The translations under genes and the position numbers were made by a program. From Planctomycetota bacterium (lineage in GTDB: Bacteria; Planctomycetota; SZUA-567; H5-PLA8), in assembly GCA_023150555.1 (NCBI GenBank), contig JAKLKQ010000042.1, forward strand, positions 1 to 57,851: a DNA stretch of 57,851 nt, given 5' to 3'. Every line of letters begins with the position of its first letter. Position 1 is the first letter of the stretch. The notes below the pieces were generated by a model. It was not told the DNA's origin and searched no databases. It saw only the letters and a program-made list of their open reading frames with translations. Below, in pieces: positions 25,786-33,761 of this stretch.

Positions 25786-26475
25786 ATGAAGCGACGGGAA
25801 TTCTTGCGCAACGCGCTGACCTTAGGTGCTTCCTGCGCGGCCGGCGGTGCGCTAATGGGCCGCGCCGGCTCGCACGTCGCGGCAGGTACCTTCCTGCGGC
25901 CTCCGGGCGCTCTGAACGAAGACGATTTCTTAAGCACCTGCATCCGCTGCGGGCGGTGCGGAGACGCCTGCCCGAATCGCTGCATCACGACCTTTACGCG
26001 CGATGTAGGCAAGGACTTCTCGCTGGCGCCGGGGCCCGGCGAGGAAGGGACCCCGGTGATCTTTCCGCGGCGCCAGGCCTGCATGCTCTGTCAGGGCGTG
26101 CCGGGCGAATACCTGCGCTGCACCGACGCCTGTCCGACTGGTGCGCTGCAGAAAATCTCGAAGGAGTATGAGTCCCTCCAGAAACATGTTGAAATGGGGA
26201 TCGCCGAGGTTGACCACCAGATCTGCCACTCCTACAACGGCGCGACTTGCGGGGTTTGTGGGCGCGCCTGCCCGTTTCCGGGCAAGGCCCTGAAGATTGG
26301 ACTCTACGAAAGACCTACGGTAAATCCGGACTACTGCATCGGTTGCGGATTGTGCGAGCGCTCGTGCATCAAATATCCACAGGCAATCCGGATCGTGCCC
26401 CGCCACAAGCAGTTCGAGAGCCAAGGCGGGACGCTCGCCGGGCTCTTGAAGACGCTGCTGAGTGGAACGGCGTGA
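25786..26475 (+). CDS. napG: NapG-like periplasmic ferredoxin, paralogue 1
   Basis: 229 residues from ATG 25786. A Tat signal (KRREFLRNALTLGASCAAGG) is followed by FLRPPGALNEDDF and four 4Fe-4S clusters: CIRCGRCGDACPNRC, CMLCQGVPGEYLRCTDAC, CHSYNGATCGVCGRAC, and CIGCGLCERSC. This order, including the interrupted second motif, is that of NapG, which feeds electrons from the membrane NapH to the periplasmic reductase. First of three NapG-like genes in the island. It is 10 nt from the next gene. Confidence 0.85.
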   Translation: MKRREFLRNALTLGASCAAGGALMGRAGSHVAAGTFLRPPGALNEDDFLSTCIRCGRCGDACPNRCITTFTRDVGKDFSLAPGPGEEGTPVIFPRRQACMLCQGVPGEYLRCTDACPTGALQKISKEYESLQKHVEMGIAEVDHQICHSYNGATCGVCGRACPFPGKALKIGLYERPTVNPDYCIGCGLCERSCIKYPQAIRIVPRHKQFESQGGTLAGLLKTLLSGTA

Positions 26476-26485
26476 GGGCTTGGCC

Positions 26486-27136
26486 ATGGACGACAAGAAA
26501 CTGCCGGTTCCGCAGCCTCCTCCATCGCCGGAGCGGCGCCGCTTCCTGAAGCGCGCCGCGCAGGTTGGCTTGGCCGCGGGCGTCTCTGGCATTGCCATGG
26601 CCGCCTTGTGGAATGCTTTGTCACATCCGGTCATTCCCCGCGGATACGTGACGACCGATCCGGGCATCCTGCGGCCACCGGGAGCCTTGGCCGAAGACGA
26701 GTTCCTCGCCGCGTGCATCCGCTGCGATCGCTGCCGCGACGCGTGCGATACGAAGGCGATCCGAATCTTCGGCCCGGACGAGGGTCGCCTCGCCGGCACG
26801 CCGCATATCGTTGCGCAGGAGCACGCCTGCAATCTGTGCCTGCTCTGCACGCAGGCTTGTCCGACCGGCGCGCTGGCCGAGACGCGAGAAGTCACGCAGG
26901 TTCGCATGGGCACAGCGGTGGTGGATCGTCGCCTTTGCGTTTCCTGGAACGGCAGCGGCGCCTGCGGGGCGTGCCACACGATCTGCCCGCTGAAGAACAA
27001 GGCCATTCGCCAGGGTCTCTACAACCGGCCGGAGGTCTTCGCGGAGCACTGCGTGGGCTGCGGTCTGTGCGAGGAAGCCTGCATCGTGAAGGATCGCAAG
27101 GCGATCCGAGTCTTTTCCGAAAGGGCCTGGTCATGA
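26486..27136 (+). CDS. napG: NapG-like periplasmic ferredoxin, paralogue 2
   Basis: 216 residues from ATG 26486. Tat signal ERRRFLKRAAQVGLAAGVSG, then ILRPPGALAEDEF and four clusters (CIRCDRCRDAC, CNLCLLCTQACPTGA, CGACHTICPLKNKA with an upstream Cys, CVGCGLCEEAC). It is close to paralogue 1 in layout but has the regular second cluster of classical NapG. Its stop overlaps the start of the NapH-like gene by 4 nt, the usual napG-napH pairing. Confidence 0.88.
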   Translation: MDDKKLPVPQPPPSPERRRFLKRAAQVGLAAGVSGIAMAALWNALSHPVIPRGYVTTDPGILRPPGALAEDEFLAACIRCDRCRDACDTKAIRIFGPDEGRLAGTPHIVAQEHACNLCLLCTQACPTGALAETREVTQVRMGTAVVDRRLCVSWNGSGACGACHTICPLKNKAIRQGLYNRPEVFAEHCVGCGLCEEACIVKDRKAIRVFSERAWS

Positions 27137-28278
27137 GCGCTTTGCGTAAGGCGTGGACCGCGCTGTGTCCGAAACCCGGCTGGCAGTGGGCGCGCAGGGG
27201 CGTTCAGGCCGCGGCGATCGCGCTGCTTTTTCTCCTGCCGGTGCTGGCCCGTTACAATAACTACCTCGCGTCGCGGGAACTCGACGGCGTCATGGAGCGC
27301 TGGCAGGACCGCAGCCAGGGCCAGATCCTGGCTGCGACAGACCAGGCTCTCCGCGCGACCGGTTCGGAAGAGCAGGTCTTCGAAGGCAACCCCCGCCGCA
27401 ACCGCGAGGAGCTTCAGGAGCGCCTTGCGCGGTACCGCGGCTCGGTCTGGTCAGTCGAGATCGCCGGCGTGAGCATGACCGACCCGCTCGCGGTGGCGGA
27501 GAGCGCTTCGGCAAGCAAACAGTTGCGCTGGGTGCTCTTCGTCGGACTGCTGTTGCCGTTGGGCATCACCCTGATCCTGGGCCGCGTCTTCTGTTCGTGG
27601 GTCTGCCCCATGAACACGCTTCTGGAACTTACGGACAAGCTGCGCGGCGTGCTGAAGTTCCTCGAACTGCCGCCGCACAATCTGCGCTTCTGGCGAGGGA
27701 ACAAGTTCTTGCTCCTGGGGATGGGGATTCTGGCGGCGCTGCTGTTTTCGGTGCCGCTGCTGGGCTACTTCTACCCGCCCGCGATCTTCGGGCGAGAGAT
27801 TCACAACTGGGTCAACGTCTTCTTCGACCGCGCGGAAGCCGGCGCGCCGGGCATTTCGTGGCTGGGCGGGCTGAGCATCGCGTCGGGATTCGTCCTTGGC
27901 GTCATGGTGTTGGAAGTCTTCGTCTCGGAGCGGCTCTGGTGCCGCTACCTCTGCCCGGGCGGCGCGCTCTATTGCCTGCTGGGGAAGTTCCGGACGGTGC
28001 GCGTGCGCCGCGACGTGGCCAAGTGCACGGATTGCGCCGACTGCATCACGGTCTGCGGAATGGGGTTGAATCCCATGCGCGACGTGACCGGCATCGAGTG
28101 CGACAACTGCGCGCTCTGCATTACCTATTGCGAACCGCGGGCGCTCTCGTTCCGCTTCGACCTCTTTGACCCCCGGCCGCAGGGTCCAGGCCAGGGCCTT
28201 CCTAAGGTTCCGGCTGCACCCGTGCCTGAGCCGAAGGCCGTAGAGGTGCCCGAGCGGGCCAAAGCGGTGGCATCCTGA
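27133..28278 (+). CDS. napH: NapH-like membrane polyferredoxin
   Basis: 381 residues. Four or five membrane helices with the two NapH/NosR-type loops FCSWVCPMNTLLE and WCRYLCPGGALYCLLGK, each with CxxxCP. Two C-terminal clusters follow (CTDCADCITVCGMGLNP and CDNCALCITYCEPRA). An 80-residue periplasmic or helical insert (about 45-125) follows the first helix, longer than in typical NapH. NapH takes electrons from menaquinol and hands them to NapG. ATG overlaps the stop of the second NapG gene. Confidence 0.87.
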   Translation: MSALRKAWTALCPKPGWQWARRGVQAAAIALLFLLPVLARYNNYLASRELDGVMERWQDRSQGQILAATDQALRATGSEEQVFEGNPRRNREELQERLARYRGSVWSVEIAGVSMTDPLAVAESASASKQLRWVLFVGLLLPLGITLILGRVFCSWVCPMNTLLELTDKLRGVLKFLELPPHNLRFWRGNKFLLLGMGILAALLFSVPLLGYFYPPAIFGREIHNWVNVFFDRAEAGAPGISWLGGLSIASGFVLGVMVLEVFVSERLWCRYLCPGGALYCLLGKFRTVRVRRDVAKCTDCADCITVCGMGLNPMRDVTGIECDNCALCITYCEPRALSFRFDLFDPRPQGPGQGLPKVPAAPVPEPKAVEVPERAKAVAS

Positions 28279-28289
28279 AGGGAGGACGC

Positions 28290-28934
28290 GTGGCGAAGAA
28301 GGCGAGAAGGAGATCGCTGGCGTTTGCGGCGCTCGCCGGCGTTGGCCTGCTGGTGGTGCTTGCCGCGCCCGCTTTGGCGCACCACATCCTCGGCATTCCG
28401 CACTACGCCTACGAGGACAGCTACCCGCAGGCGCCGGTGATCAAGTATTCGGTGGAAGCCGGGCCGTATGTCGTCGAGCTCACCGGGTACCCTGGCCGTC
28501 CCGTGCCCGGCGAGCGCGCGAAGATGCACGCCTACCTGCGTTCCCGGGACGGAACGGGCGGCCCGTACCAGGGACCCGTCCGCGTGCGTGTGGTCGAAGG
28601 TGCTCACCAAGGCGAGGACTCTTCGGGCGTCAACATTTACGGTCCGGAGACCCTGTTGCCGGAAAACGTCTTCTACGTCTTCTGTCCGACCTATCCGTTG
28701 GACGGCATCTACACGGTAAAGCTGGCGTTCGAAGCGGAAGGGCAACCGTTCACCATCAGTTTCCCGATAACCGTCGGCGAACCGAAAAGCGCCTGGGTGC
28801 CCGTGGCATGGGGCGGAGGCGTGTTGCTGTTCCTGCTGGTGGTCGTTCGGGCGATCGCCATCAAGCGCCAACGCCGGTTGAGCCGAAAGGTGGAGCCCGC
28901 GCCGGCATCGAAGGCCGCGACAGAAGGCGCATGA
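28290..28934 (+). CDS. Exported single-anchor protein with Ig-like (YtkA/FixH-type) domain
   Basis: 214 residues; GTG 28290 after GGGAGG. A signal peptide or N-anchor (AFAALAGVGLLVVLAAPALA) leads to HHILGIPHYAYEDSYPQAP, then about 110 residues of beta-sandwich pattern (YVVELTGYPGRPVPGERAKMHAYL, NVFYVFCPTYPLDGIYTVKLAFEAEG), then a C-terminal membrane helix and a basic tail. The domain resembles YtkA/FixH-like proteins, some of which handle metals or assist heme-copper and NosR-type systems. The His-His after the signal could bind metal. It lies between two NapH-like genes and probably belongs to that electron-transfer unit. Assignment is tentative. Confidence 0.6.
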   Translation: MAKKARRRSLAFAALAGVGLLVVLAAPALAHHILGIPHYAYEDSYPQAPVIKYSVEAGPYVVELTGYPGRPVPGERAKMHAYLRSRDGTGGPYQGPVRVRVVEGAHQGEDSSGVNIYGPETLLPENVFYVFCPTYPLDGIYTVKLAFEAEGQPFTISFPITVGEPKSAWVPVAWGGGVLLFLLVVVRAIAIKRQRRLSRKVEPAPASKAATEGA

Positions 28935-28959
28935 CGGATAGATGAAGGGAAGAGGGGCG

Positions 28960-30939
28960 ATGGCACGCTGGAAACTCCTGTTGCCGGTTCTGACGGCGCT
29001 CGTGGTGCTGGGCATCGTTGTCGCGGACAACGTGATCCCGCGCGTCGAACCCGGAGGCGCTGAGGCGTCGCAGGACGATGGTGATGCGGCGGGCGCGACC
29101 GATCCCGTCTGCCACATGCTTGTCGGGCGGCAGATCCCCCAGGCTTTCGCTGGCCGTACCTACTACTTCTGTGCGCCCCAATGCCGCGAGGCGTTCCTGG
29201 AAGAGCCCCAGGCGTACCTGACGGAAGCTTGCCTCGTATGCGAAATCGACGACGGCAAGCGCGTGGAGGTGGCCGGTTCCAGCACTTGGCGCTACACCTG
29301 GCGCGGCAAGACCTACCGATTTTGCGAAGAGGCGCACCGCGATGCGTTTGCGGCCGACCCCGGCGGTTATTTCCTGCACCGCATGTGGGGAATCCCGAAC
29401 TGGCTGTATTACCTGTCGATCGGATTGGTATTGTTGGTCTCCTTCGGGCTTCTGGAATGGCTCGACCGGCGCAAGCCTTCGCCGCGAGGCGCCGAACGCA
29501 TCGATCTCTTTCGGCGCCTTCCCCTGAAGGGGTTGCTCGCGTCGCGCGGACTGCGTTTCGCCGTACAGGTGCTGGTCGTGGCGCTTTTCCTCCTGATCGT
29601 CGCCGCCGGACTGTTCGGCAACCAGAATCCGGCGACGAACATCGCGCCGATCCTGACGTGGACCATCTGGTGGGCTGGGTTGGTCGTCTTCATCCTCTTC
29701 GCGGGCAAGGCGTGGTGTTGGATGTGTCCCTGGGACGCGCTCTCGTCGTGGGTCGAACGCCTCTCTTTCTGGCGCTACAAGCGCTTCGGATTGAGCCTCA
29801 ACGCGAAGTGGCCGAAGGCGCTGCGCAATATCGTGCTCGCGACGGTGCTCTTCGTCGGACTGACCTGGGTGGAGTTGGGCTTCGGCGTGACGTTGAAGCC
29901 CGCGATGACGGCCTACCTGGCCCTCGGCATGCTGGCGATGGCCCTCGCCGCCTTGCTGCTCTTCGAGCGCAAGGCCTTTTGCCGCTACGCGTGCCTGGTC
30001 GGCCGGGTCAGCGGCCTGTATGCACTCTTCTCGCCCGTCGAGCTGCGCGCGCGCGACGCCGGCGTGTGCGGAGGCTGCAAGTCGAAGGACTGCTACACCG
30101 GCAACGAGAAAGGCGACGGCTGCCCGACGATGCAGTTTCCGTCGAAGATGGACACCAACACCTACTGTACGCTCTGCATGGAATGCCTGCACACCTGTCC
30201 GCACGACAATGTGACGCTCAACTGGCGCCCTTGGGCTGCCGACCTGGAAAAGGAGGGCAAGCCGCGCACCGACGAGGCCTACCTCGCGCTGCTGATGCTC
30301 TCCATCACCGGCTTTCACGGCCTGACGATGACCGGGTTGTGGTTGAGCATGACCGAGAACCTTACGGCGAGCACCGGCCTGGGGAATACGGCGGCGTTCT
30401 CGCTGGCCATGTTCGGATTGCTGGCAGCGCCCATCCTGCTCTATGCGGTCCTGGTAAAGATTGCCTGCTTCTTTGCCGGCGGGCGTAAGGTTGCCTACCG
30501 CGACTTTTTCATTCGCTATGCGTATGCGCTGCTTCCCATCGCGCTCTTCTATCACCTGGCGCACAACGCCGGGCACCTGCTGATGGAAGGCCAAAAGGCC
30601 GTGCCGATGCTCAGCAATCCCTTCGGGTACGCGCCCGGCCAGCATTGGAGCGTCATGGGCTTCAGCGGCGAGGGCGCCTGGAACCTCTTCGGCACCGAGA
30701 GCCTGCTGGTTCCGCCGCTAGTCAGCCTGCCGTCGCTCTGGCTCATCCAGGTCCTGCTGGTCCTGGTCGGCCATCTCTATAGCCTGTACGCCGCGCAGAA
30801 AGTCGGGAAGCAGCTCTACGGCGAAGGAAGCCGTGCCACGCGGAGCCAGGTCCCCATGCTCGCGGCGATGATCCTGTTCAGCATCTTCTCACTTTGGCTG
30901 CTGAAACAGCCTATGGAGATGCGGCTTTCGGCCATGTGA
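28960..30939 (+). CDS. Fusion of two YHS domains with a NapH/NosR-like membrane polyferredoxin
   Basis: 659 residues from ATG 28960 (AGAGGGG upstream; ATG 28942 has no such site). After a signal anchor come two YHS-type metal-binding segments: DPVCHMLVGRQIP ... YYFCAPQCREAF (about 48-80) and ACLVCEIDDGKRV ... YRFCEEAHRDAF (about 89-130). Then follow about ten membrane helices with CWMCPWDALSSW and CRYACLVGR loops. A cysteine-rich segment includes CGGCKSKDCYTGNEKGDGC and CTLCMECLHTCPHD. YHS domains usually bind copper, zinc or other metals; a link to a polyferredoxin suggests metal-dependent regulation or metal reduction at the membrane. I know no characterised protein with this order. Confidence 0.75.
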   Translation: MARWKLLLPVLTALVVLGIVVADNVIPRVEPGGAEASQDDGDAAGATDPVCHMLVGRQIPQAFAGRTYYFCAPQCREAFLEEPQAYLTEACLVCEIDDGKRVEVAGSSTWRYTWRGKTYRFCEEAHRDAFAADPGGYFLHRMWGIPNWLYYLSIGLVLLVSFGLLEWLDRRKPSPRGAERIDLFRRLPLKGLLASRGLRFAVQVLVVALFLLIVAAGLFGNQNPATNIAPILTWTIWWAGLVVFILFAGKAWCWMCPWDALSSWVERLSFWRYKRFGLSLNAKWPKALRNIVLATVLFVGLTWVELGFGVTLKPAMTAYLALGMLAMALAALLLFERKAFCRYACLVGRVSGLYALFSPVELRARDAGVCGGCKSKDCYTGNEKGDGCPTMQFPSKMDTNTYCTLCMECLHTCPHDNVTLNWRPWAADLEKEGKPRTDEAYLALLMLSITGFHGLTMTGLWLSMTENLTASTGLGNTAAFSLAMFGLLAAPILLYAVLVKIACFFAGGRKVAYRDFFIRYAYALLPIALFYHLAHNAGHLLMEGQKAVPMLSNPFGYAPGQHWSVMGFSGEGAWNLFGTESLLVPPLVSLPSLWLIQVLLVLVGHLYSLYAAQKVGKQLYGEGSRATRSQVPMLAAMILFSIFSLWLLKQPMEMRLSAM

Positions 30940-30945
30940 GGCGCC

Positions 30946-31533
30946 ATGTCGAACCTCGAGTCCGACCGCAGGGAATTCATGCGCGACGGCGCGCGCGCCG
31001 CGGCGCGTTCGATCTTCGCCGTGTGGGATGCCTTTGCCGGCGGCCACGCCCCGGAAGCGCAGGACCAGGAACTGCCGTTCCTCCGGCCGCCGGGCGCGTT
31101 GCCCGAGCCGCAGTTCCTCGAGGCCTGCACGCGCTGTGACGACTGCGTGGCCGCCTGCCCGCATATGGCGATCCGCAAGGCGGGCGGAGAGTTCGGCGAT
31201 GCGCTTCGCGCCACGCCCATCATCCTGCCGCGCCTGGCCGCCTGCCGCTTGTGCCTGCACTGGAGATGCATCGACGTCTGCCGACCTCAGGCGCTGCGCC
31301 GCCCGGCTGAGCGTAAGGACGTGCGCATGGGTATGGCGCGGATCGAAGCGAAGAAGTGCTACGCCTTCCAGGGCCAGCCGTGCGACTACTGCGTCAGCAA
31401 GTGTCCGCTCAAGCGCGACGCGATCGCCTTCGACGAGAACCGCCGGCCGGTGGTCAACGAGGACGGCTGCGTGGGTTGCGGCGTCTGCGCGGAACTCTGC
31501 CCGGGCGAAGCCATCGGTATCTTTGCGAAGTAG
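30946..31533 (+). CDS. NapG/NapF-like ferredoxin, paralogue 3
   Basis: 195 residues, 7 nt after the YHS fusion. The short N-terminus DRREFMRDGARAAARS is Tat-like but only weakly hydrophobic, so export is uncertain. FLRPPGALPEPQF is followed by four clusters: CTRCDDCVAACPHMA, CRLCLHWRCIDVCRPQA, CYAFQGQPCDYCVSKCPLKRDA, CVGCGVCAELCPGEA. The shared LRPPGAL segment shows common origin with the two NapG-like proteins above; the short leader fits NapF as well. It is likely the partner of the YHS-polyferredoxin. Confidence 0.8.
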   Translation: MSNLESDRREFMRDGARAAARSIFAVWDAFAGGHAPEAQDQELPFLRPPGALPEPQFLEACTRCDDCVAACPHMAIRKAGGEFGDALRATPIILPRLAACRLCLHWRCIDVCRPQALRRPAERKDVRMGMARIEAKKCYAFQGQPCDYCVSKCPLKRDAIAFDENRRPVVNEDGCVGCGVCAELCPGEAIGIFAK

Positions 31534-31553
31534 GCGATTGCGCGGGCGAGCGG

Positions 31554-32591
31554 TTATCCTGACTTTCCTTCGACCAGCACCGGCTCCTGCAGCACGTTTA
31601 CGTTGCCGGGCTGGTCGCGATGCCCGATCCGCCAGAGCAGCTGCTCCACCGCGCGCGTGCCGATCGCTTCGGCGCGTACGTCGATCGTCGTCAGGGCGGG
31701 GGTCAGTGAGGCGATGATGGGCGGCTCGTTGTTCGTTGAGACCACCGCCAGATCCTTGCCGACATGTAACCCCAGCTGCGCGAGCGACCGGAACAGCAGC
31801 GCCGCCATCGTGTCGGCCGGCACGTAGATCCCCGTGCACTTGCTGGCCTCCCGCCGCATGCGCTTCACCAGCCGCTCCATCTCCTCCTGGTTGCCCGCGC
31901 TCGGCAGCGGCCACGGCACGTTGTCAGGACGCTCCGAGACGAACGTGTGGACCGCGGCGCCCAGTGCCCGCGCATGCCATTCGAAGGAGGCCTGCCGCTC
32001 GTCGAACATAGTGTGGCGGCCGCGCACGCTGACGTAGGCCAGGTGCCGGTGGCCCTTGTTCACCAAGCGCTGCGCGGCCAGCCGGCCGATCGCCCAGTTG
32101 TCGGGGCCGCAGTGGTCGCTCCACGCGCCTTCCGGTCGCCCCAGCACCCATACCGTGGGCATCGCGCGCAGGCGGTCCACCAGCCGGTTCTTGCCGGGTG
32201 CCGGCAGCGCGCCTTGCAGCGGGCCTTTTACCACCAGGCCGTCGACGTTTCCGCGTTCGAGGAAAGGCGGGATCTGGTCGAGGCCCGGAAGGTCGGCCAT
32301 CAGCGTGTTGGCGCCCAGGCGCGCGATCTCGGCCTGAACGCTCTGCACCGTCTGGGCGATGACCGGCAGCGAGGCCAGTGAGCGGTCCATACCGAACAGG
32401 AGCAAACCCAGATTTCCGGTGCGCAAGTTTGGGCCGGTGCGTGGCGGCTTGGCGATGTAGCCCACCTCGCGCACGGCCTTCATCACGCGCGCTACGTTCT
32501 CCGCCGAGACCGCGGGGTGGCGGTTGAGCACCCGCGAAACTGTGCCCAGACTGACGGCGGCCTTAGCGGCCACATCTTTGACGGTTGCCAT
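31554..32591 (-). CDS. LacI-family transcriptional repressor
   Basis: 345 residues. MATVKDVAAKAAVSLGTVSRVLNRHPAVSAENVARVMKAVREVGYIA is a complete LacI helix-turn-helix with hinge. The ligand-binding core follows, with GLLLFGMDRSLASLP, NVDGLVVKG, GHRHLAYVSVRGR and VPADTMAALLFRSLAQLGL. It likely binds a sugar or sugar acid. It is divergent from the DHDPS-family gene at 32813, and palindromes with repeated ACATTTTCATC lie between them, so it most likely controls that operon and itself. Confidence 0.92.
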   Translation of the reverse strand: MATVKDVAAKAAVSLGTVSRVLNRHPAVSAENVARVMKAVREVGYIAKPPRTGPNLRTGNLGLLLFGMDRSLASLPVIAQTVQSVQAEIARLGANTLMADLPGLDQIPPFLERGNVDGLVVKGPLQGALPAPGKNRLVDRLRAMPTVWVLGRPEGAWSDHCGPDNWAIGRLAAQRLVNKGHRHLAYVSVRGRHTMFDERQASFEWHARALGAAVHTFVSERPDNVPWPLPSAGNQEEMERLVKRMRREASKCTGIYVPADTMAALLFRSLAQLGLHVGKDLAVVSTNNEPPIIASLTPALTTIDVRAEAIGTRAVEQLLWRIGHRDQPGNVNVLQEPVLVEGKSG

Positions 32592-32812
32592 ATCAATAAG
32601 CTACACCACCTTTTCAGAAAATGTGATGACATTTTCATCATATCATTACATTATAACTATATTTATACCAATTACTTACAATACTAGCTCTCCTGTAATA
32701 TTGACTATATGATGAAATTTTAATCATATTTCATACATTTTCATCGACTCGGTGCCGAGCCGGTTTATACAGACCAGGCAGGGAATCCGAACGCTGATTT
32801 AAGGAGGCGCAC
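32592..32812. promoter_or_regulatory. Divergent AT-rich promoter/operator region for LacI and the sugar-acid operon
   Basis: 221 bp, strongly AT-rich. GAAAATGT-N4-ACATTTTC (32617-32636) is a perfect 8-bp inverted repeat. ACATTTTCATC occurs at 32629-32639 and again at 32735-32745, and ATGAAAT-N9-ATTTCAT lies near 32712. Two copies near the two promoters suit LacI-family looping. AAGGAGG precedes ATG 32813. Confidence 0.65.
32617..32636. promoter_or_regulatory. Candidate LacI-type operator
   Basis: Perfect 8-bp inverted repeat GAAAATGT-N4-ACATTTTC, 26-45 nt before the repressor start codon. The right half recurs at 32735-32745 beside the divergent operon. Confidence 0.6.
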
Positions 32813-33748
32813 ATGGCGGACTTCGACTGGAAGGGCGTCTTCGCCGCGACGCTTTGCCCGTTCCTCGACGACGAAGAGATCGACGAGCCGGGCTTGGCGC
32901 GGTACGCCGCGGAACTTTCGCGGGTCGACGGCCTGCGCGGGCTGGTTGTCAATGGCCACACCGGCGAGATCATGTCGCTGCTGCCCGAAGAGCGAGAGCG
33001 CGTCACGCGCATCGCGAAAGAGGCCGCTGGCGATTGCGTCAAGATCGTAAGCGGCGTCTCGGCGGAAGGAAGCCGAGAGGCCATCGCGCACGCGCGGGCT
33101 GCGCTGGAGGCAGGCGCCGACGCGATTCTGCTGATGCCGCCGCACCACTGGCTGCGCTTCGGGCGCGACTCCCGCACGGCGGTGGGCTTTATCCGCGACG
33201 TGGCCGAGGCGGTGCCGATCCCGGTCATCGTGCATCAGTACCCGGCGTGGACGAAAGCGGGGTACACCTTGAGCGAAATGCTCGAGATGGTGCGCCTGCC
33301 CAGCGTTGTGTCGATCAAGATGGGCACCCGCGACATGGCACGCTGGGGCCACGATTACCGCGCGTTGAAAGCCTCCGCGCCAGACGTCTCGATCGTCACC
33401 TGTCACGACGAGTACCTGCTTCCGACGCTGCTCGACGGCTGTGACGGCGTTCTGGTGGGTTTCGCGGGGTTCGCGCCCGAACCCATCGTCGCATTGACGC
33501 GTTCGGCGCTTTCCGGCGATCTGGCCGGCGCGTACGCCGTGCAGGAGAAACTTCGACCGCTGGCGCGGATTATTTACCGCTTCGGCGAGCCCACCGGCGA
33601 CGCCCACCAGCGCATGAAGTGCGCGCGCTGGCTGCTGGGCACCTTCCCGTCCCGGAACGTCCGCCGCCCGTTGCGACCTTTAGCGGAGCAGGACGTCGCT
33701 CGTATTCGCAGCGAACTTTCCGAAGCTGGGTTTACGCCGGTGAACTGA
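32813..33748 (+). CDS. Dihydrodipicolinate synthase/N-acetylneuraminate lyase family protein
   Basis: 311 residues with a TIM-barrel class I aldolase pattern: VVNGHTGEIMSLLPEER (the substrate carboxylate loop, as GTTGE in the family), ALEAGADAILLMPPHHW, VIVHQYPAW (catalytic Tyr) and VVSIKMG with Schiff-base Lys169. In this context (LacI control, Gfo/Idh/MocA and oligogalacturonate-lyase-like neighbours) it is more likely a sugar-acid aldolase or dehydratase than a lysine-pathway enzyme. First gene of the operon, AAGGAGG ribosome site. Confidence 0.85.
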   Translation: MADFDWKGVFAATLCPFLDDEEIDEPGLARYAAELSRVDGLRGLVVNGHTGEIMSLLPEERERVTRIAKEAAGDCVKIVSGVSAEGSREAIAHARAALEAGADAILLMPPHHWLRFGRDSRTAVGFIRDVAEAVPIPVIVHQYPAWTKAGYTLSEMLEMVRLPSVVSIKMGTRDMARWGHDYRALKASAPDVSIVTCHDEYLLPTLLDGCDGVLVGFAGFAPEPIVALTRSALSGDLAGAYAVQEKLRPLARIIYRFGEPTGDAHQRMKCARWLLGTFPSRNVRRPLRPLAEQDVARIRSELSEAGFTPVN

Positions 33749-33761
33749 AGGAGACATGCGC

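Noticed and set aside
32813..33748. Lysine-pathway dihydrodipicolinate synthase
   Set aside because: The operon is LacI-controlled and contains sugar-acid enzymes; the family is broad, so only the family name is given.
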